In this document: positions 61,423 to 64,000 of the stretch, piece after piece
Layout of the letters: each line of letters begins with the position of its first letter
How positions within the stretch are numbered: position 1 is the first letter of the stretch
Assembly (NCBI RefSeq): GCF_026672545.1
Contig: NZ_JAPPRJ010000001.1
Location: 930,001-994,000, forward strand
Length of the DNA stretch: 64,000 nt
Reading direction: 5' to 3'
Source of the DNA: Rhizobium sp. SL86
GTDB lineage: Bacteria > Pseudomonadota > Alphaproteobacteria > Rhizobiales > Rhizobiaceae
Position numbers and translations under genes: made by a program
Notes under the pieces: model-generated
The model's database searches: none
What the model saw: only the letters and a program-made list of their open reading frames with translations
What the model was told of the DNA's origin: nothing

Positions 61423-62772
61423 TTATTCAGCCGGCGTCGCCACCGGATCGAGCGCATCGATGCCTTCCTGACGGTCATAGGCGACCTGGTCGAGGATGCC
61501 CTGACGTTTGGCAACCAGCGTCGGGACCAGGGCCTGGCCGGCAACGTTGACGGCGGTACGGCCCATGTCGAGGATGGGATCGACCGCCAGCAGCAGACCA
61601 ACACCCTGCAGCGGCAGACCGAGCGTCGAGAGCGTCAGGGTCAGCATCACCGTGGCACCCGTGAGACCCGCCGTTGCCGCCGAACCGATGACCGATACAA
61701 AGACGATCAGGAAATATTCCTGGATGCCGAGCGGCACGCCGTAGAACTGCGCGACGAAGATGGCCGAGATCGCCGGATAGATGGCAGCGCAGCCATCCAT
61801 CTTCGTGGTGGCACCGAGCGGCACGGCGAAGGCTGCATATTCGCGCGGAACGCCGAGATTACGCTCCGTCACCTGCTCGGTCACCGGCAGCGTACCGATC
61901 GAGGAGCGCGAGACGAAGGCGAGCTGAATCGCCGGCCAGGCCGACGAGAAGAAGCGGGCCGGGTTCAGGCCATTCGCCAGAAGCAGCAGCGGGTAGACGA
62001 CGAAGAGCACGATTGCGAGACCGATATAGATCGCGCCGGAGAACCAGCCGAGCGAGGCGAGTGCTTCCCAGCCGTAGACGGCAACCGCATTGCCGAGCAG
62101 ACCGATGGTGCCAATCGGCGTCAGGCGGATGACCCACCAGAGGATCTTGCGGGTGATGGCCAGCAGCGAGCGGTTGAAGTTCAAGAAGGGTTCCGCCTTC
62201 TCGCCCACCTGCAGCGCGGCAATGCCGACCGCAATTGAGACCACCAGGATCTGCAACACGTTGAAGTTCAGGGCGGTGGTTGCGCCGGTTGCCGTCACCT
62301 TGGTCGAGGCCTGCAGGCCGAGCAGGTTGACGGGGATCAGACCCTTGAGGAAATCGAGCCAGGAGCCGGTGCTGGACGGGGCTGCGGCTGCCGTCTCGGC
62401 AAGGCCGGTGTTGAGGCCCGGCTGGATGAGAAGGCCGAGCGTGATGCCGATCGACACCGCAATCAGCGCCGTGATCGCAAACCAGAGCAGCGTCTGCCAG
62501 ACGAGGCGGGCGGCATTGTTGAGTTCACGCAGATTGGCGATGCTGGCGACGATGGCCGTGAAGATCAAAAGCGGCACCAGCGCGCGCAGCAACTGCACGA
62601 AGATCGAGCCGACGGTCGACAGTGTCTGGACGAGCCAGTTCGGTCCTGCACCGGTCGGCCCGATCTGGCGGGCGACGTAACCGAGCACGAGGCCGATCAA
62701 CATGGCAGCCAGAACCTGAAAACCGAACGAAGCAAAAATGGGCTTTTCAGCCCTGGCGGGAGCGGAAGACAT
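61423..62772 (-). CDS. Dicarboxylate/amino acid:cation symporter (DAACS family)
   Basis: The 449-residue transporter has the glutamate-transporter fold: FVQLLRALVPLLIFTAIVAS, the HP1 motif SRSSIGTLPVTEQV, ATTKMDGCAAIYPAISAIFV (NMDGT-like motif), and HP2/TM8 LLAVDPILDMGRTAVNVAGQ. It imports dicarboxylates or amino acids with Na+ or H+. Its substrate cannot be fixed from sequence; the sequence departs from canonical DctA in the MDGCA motif, and many GltP-type proteins do. The gene stands alone, convergent with the damaged SDR. Confidence 0.9.
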   Translation of the reverse strand: MSSAPARAEKPIFASFGFQVLAAMLIGLVLGYVARQIGPTGAGPNWLVQTLSTVGSIFVQLLRALVPLLIFTAIVASIANLRELNNAARLVWQTLLWFAITALIAVSIGITLGLLIQPGLNTGLAETAAAAPSSTGSWLDFLKGLIPVNLLGLQASTKVTATGATTALNFNVLQILVVSIAVGIAALQVGEKAEPFLNFNRSLLAITRKILWWVIRLTPIGTIGLLGNAVAVYGWEALASLGWFSGAIYIGLAIVLFVVYPLLLLANGLNPARFFSSAWPAIQLAFVSRSSIGTLPVTEQVTERNLGVPREYAAFAVPLGATTKMDGCAAIYPAISAIFVAQFYGVPLGIQEYFLIVFVSVIGSAATAGLTGATVMLTLTLSTLGLPLQGVGLLLAVDPILDMGRTAVNVAGQALVPTLVAKRQGILDQVAYDRQEGIDALDPVATPAE

Positions 62773-63077
62773 AATGATGTGTCCTTAGGAGAAGCGAGAG
62801 GGCGGCCTGGGGTCGGGCTCTCAGGAGATTGCTGAAATTATGGACTTGATGCCCGAATTATCAACAACAGCCATTCCATCAAAGGAGCGCTGAGAGGAAA
62901 TTTATTGCAGAGACGGACAGGCAAACACAAAAATGCCGGAGCGGACACCGCCCCGGGATGATGTAATCCTTGGCAATCCAGCGAAACGAGAATGCCGGTC
63001 TGCGAAACACGGCCGATGCTTCATCGAGAGGCAGGCATGATATACCTTTTCCCCTACGTATATCGTCGGAGAGTGCC
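62773..63077. promoter_or_regulatory. Intergenic region with palindromic operator of the orphan antitoxin
   Basis: This 305-bp gap has no gene I can support. GATATAC (63039-63045) and GTATATC (63058-63064) are exact inverted arms 12 bp apart, starting 39 bp upstream of the antitoxin ATG. That is the position expected of a VapB-type operator. The rest (62773-63030) shows nothing clear. Confidence 0.5.
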
Positions 63078-63308
63078 ATGCAGATCGCAAAATGGGGCAA
63101 TAGCCTTGCGGTGCGCCTTCCCGCCAGCGTGGTCGAAGCGCTGAACCTGAAGGAAGGCGATCATGTCGAACTTCGAGCCGCCGACTGGCGAGAGCTCGAT
63201 GTCGCACGCAAGCCCACTCCGCAAGATCTTCTTGAGCGCCTGCGGTCTTTTCGAGGCCGTCTGCCGCCCGATTTCAAGTTCGACCGGGATGAGGCGAGTG
63301 GGCGGTAG
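63078..63308 (+). CDS. Orphan AbrB/VapB-type antitoxin
   Basis: The 76-residue protein begins MQIAKWGNSLAVRLPASVVE, a SpoVT/AbrB DNA-binding fold, with LKEGDHVELRAADWRELDVA and a toxin-binding tail (LLERLRSFRGRLPPDFKFDR). The start has GGAGAG upstream. Its normal partner is a PIN-domain toxin; a stub of such a gene begins inside its 3' end (see 63289-63333). It may still repress its own promoter through the palindrome at 63039. Confidence 0.8.
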   Translation: MQIAKWGNSLAVRLPASVVEALNLKEGDHVELRAADWRELDVARKPTPQDLLERLRSFRGRLPPDFKFDRDEASGR

Positions 63309-63333
63309 GTTCGTCGATACGCAGCAGGGATGA
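63289..63333 (+). pseudogene. Stub of a PIN-domain (VapC) toxin gene
   Basis: An ATG overlapping the antitoxin's end opens MRRVGGRFVDTQQG and then stops. RFVDT followed by NV is the usual start of a VapC PIN domain, with the catalytic aspartate in VDT. Only about 11 codons match; no more of the toxin is visible before the fructokinase stop at 63370. GGGATGAGGC occurs twice (63286 and 63327), flanking the stub, which may mark the deletion. Confidence 0.5.
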
Positions 63334-63369
63334 GGCAAGGCGAGACCACCTCCCCTACCGCTTGTTATC

Positions 63370-64000
63370 TCAGAGGCCGATCTCGTGCGCAAACGGCGGA
63401 TTGGCGCCGGCGCGCGACACGGTGACGGCGGCGGCCTTGGCACCGAGCGCCAGCGCATCCTTGACCGCCTGTTCGGACAGGCTTGCGACCTTTGCCTTGG
63501 TCAGCAGGTTCTGGCGCTTCAACGACGCCAGGATGCCGGCATCGAAGGTATCACCGGCGCCGACCGTATCGACGACCTCGACCCGTTCGCTCGGCACGAC
63601 GACCTTGAACCCGTTGGTGTAACCGATCGCGCCCTCGGCACCGCGGGTGATCACCACCAGCTTGGCGCCCTGCCCCAGCCAGTATTTGGCCAGCGTATCG
63701 TGGTCGCCGTCCATGCCGAACCACTCAAGGTCCTCGTCGGAGAACTTGATGATGTCGGACATGGCGGCCATGCGCGCCACGCGGCCATGGTGCTTCTGGC
63801 GATCCTTGATGAAACCGGGGCGGATGTTCGGGTCAAACGAAATGACGCGGGTCTGGTATTCCCGCGCCATCAGCGTCTCGTAGGTCTCGCCGCAGGGTTC
63901 CGGGATCAGGCTGATCGCACCGAAATGCATGGCCTCGATTTCCGGCCCCAACTCCGGCAGGTCCTCGCGCGAGATCATGCGGCCGGCCGTGCCTTCGTCG
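63370..64000 (-). CDS. PfkB-family carbohydrate kinase (fructokinase-like), C-terminal part
   Basis: The reverse-strand frame runs in from the right edge and encodes about 209 C-terminal residues. RVISFDPNIRPGFI and IIKFSDEDLEWFG are typical of PfkB kinases, and VEVVDTVGAGDTFDAGILAS has the GAGD anion-hole and catalytic aspartate. LVVITRGAEGAIGYTNGFKV is the ATP-site segment. The N-terminal sugar-binding half is outside the window. Fructokinase is likely from the closeness to pgi, but the sugar is not certain. Confidence 0.88.
   Translation of the reverse strand, partial: DEGTAGRMISREDLPELGPEIEAMHFGAISLIPEPCGETYETLMAREYQTRVISFDPNIRPGFIKDRQKHHGRVARMAAMSDIIKFSDEDLEWFGMDGDHDTLAKYWLGQGAKLVVITRGAEGAIGYTNGFKVVVPSERVEVVDTVGAGDTFDAGILASLKRQNLLTKAKVASLSEQAVKDALALGAKAAAVTVSRAGANPPFAHEIGL

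Noticed and set aside
1..64000. CRISPR arrays, rRNA operons or prophage
   Set aside because: I saw no short repeat-spacer pattern, no rRNA-like sequence and no phage structural genes.

Overview
The window is a GC-rich, densely packed stretch of alphaproteobacterial chromosome, most likely from the Rhizobiaceae (Rhizobium/Agrobacterium group). The evidence is the combination of GcrA, a PodJ-like polar protein with Sel1 repeats, a long-form dCTP deaminase, a SAM-II riboswitch in front of metZ, the argD-argF-hslO order, and a phoR-pstSCAB-phoU-phoB cluster. It looks like core chromosome interrupted by one insertion sequence and a few small accessory modules.

Region by region. 0-3 kb: start of a thiolase, a mazEF-type toxin-antitoxin pair with a palindromic operator, and an acyl-CoA dehydrogenase (fatty-acid oxidation). 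3-10 kb: a large PodJ-like polar/peptidoglycan-associated protein, a TauE/SafE exporter with its TIGR02186-type partner, and a periplasmic histidine phosphatase. 10-13 kb: a DUF4394 protein divergent from an ECF sigma/anti-sigma pair. 12.6-17 kb: a ligase-associated DNA repair operon (Lhr-type helicase and PdeM nuclease) with an AbiEii-like nucleotidyltransferase and an unrecognised small partner inserted between them. 17-25 kb: two YitT membrane proteins, a TPR-methyltransferase, DUF6460, a CAP lipoprotein, a MATE pump, pyrD, DUF952, a NarL-type response regulator and a LexA-like S24 repressor.

25.4-32.5 kb is the most rearranged part. A divergent pair (solute-binding protein / family 2 glycosyltransferase) is disrupted by a 3370-bp IS21-family element. 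The element is bounded on both sides, exactly at its ends, by a 778-bp direct repeat of host sequence, so each host gene survives in one intact copy and leaves one fragment.

32.5-40.5 kb: tRNA-Gly, dcd, SAM-II-controlled metZ, apaG, hslO-argF-argD, and gcrA, whose upstream region is unusually rich in GANTC methylation sites. 40.5-49.3 kb: a complete phosphate-starvation module (phoR, pstS, pstC, pstA, pstB, phoU, phoB) with a triple PHO-box in front of pstS and a polyphosphate kinase 2 divergent from phoR. 49-55 kb: a membrane protein, tRNA-Thr, and an acyl carrier protein / acyl-AMP ligase / NAD-synthase-like cassette facing a GNAT protein. 55-64 kb: PRC-barrel protein, fadD, a DUF900 lipoprotein hydrolase, pgi, a frameshifted short-chain dehydrogenase, a dicarboxylate/amino-acid symporter, an orphan AbrB-type antitoxin with a toxin stub, and part of a fructokinase-like gene.

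Cell-cycle signals recur: a perfect CtrA-type site before the PodJ-like gene, and a near-consensus CtrA site plus GANTC cluster before gcrA. A shared TTGACG-type palindrome lies before both fatty-acid oxidation genes. No CRISPR array, rRNA or prophage is visible.
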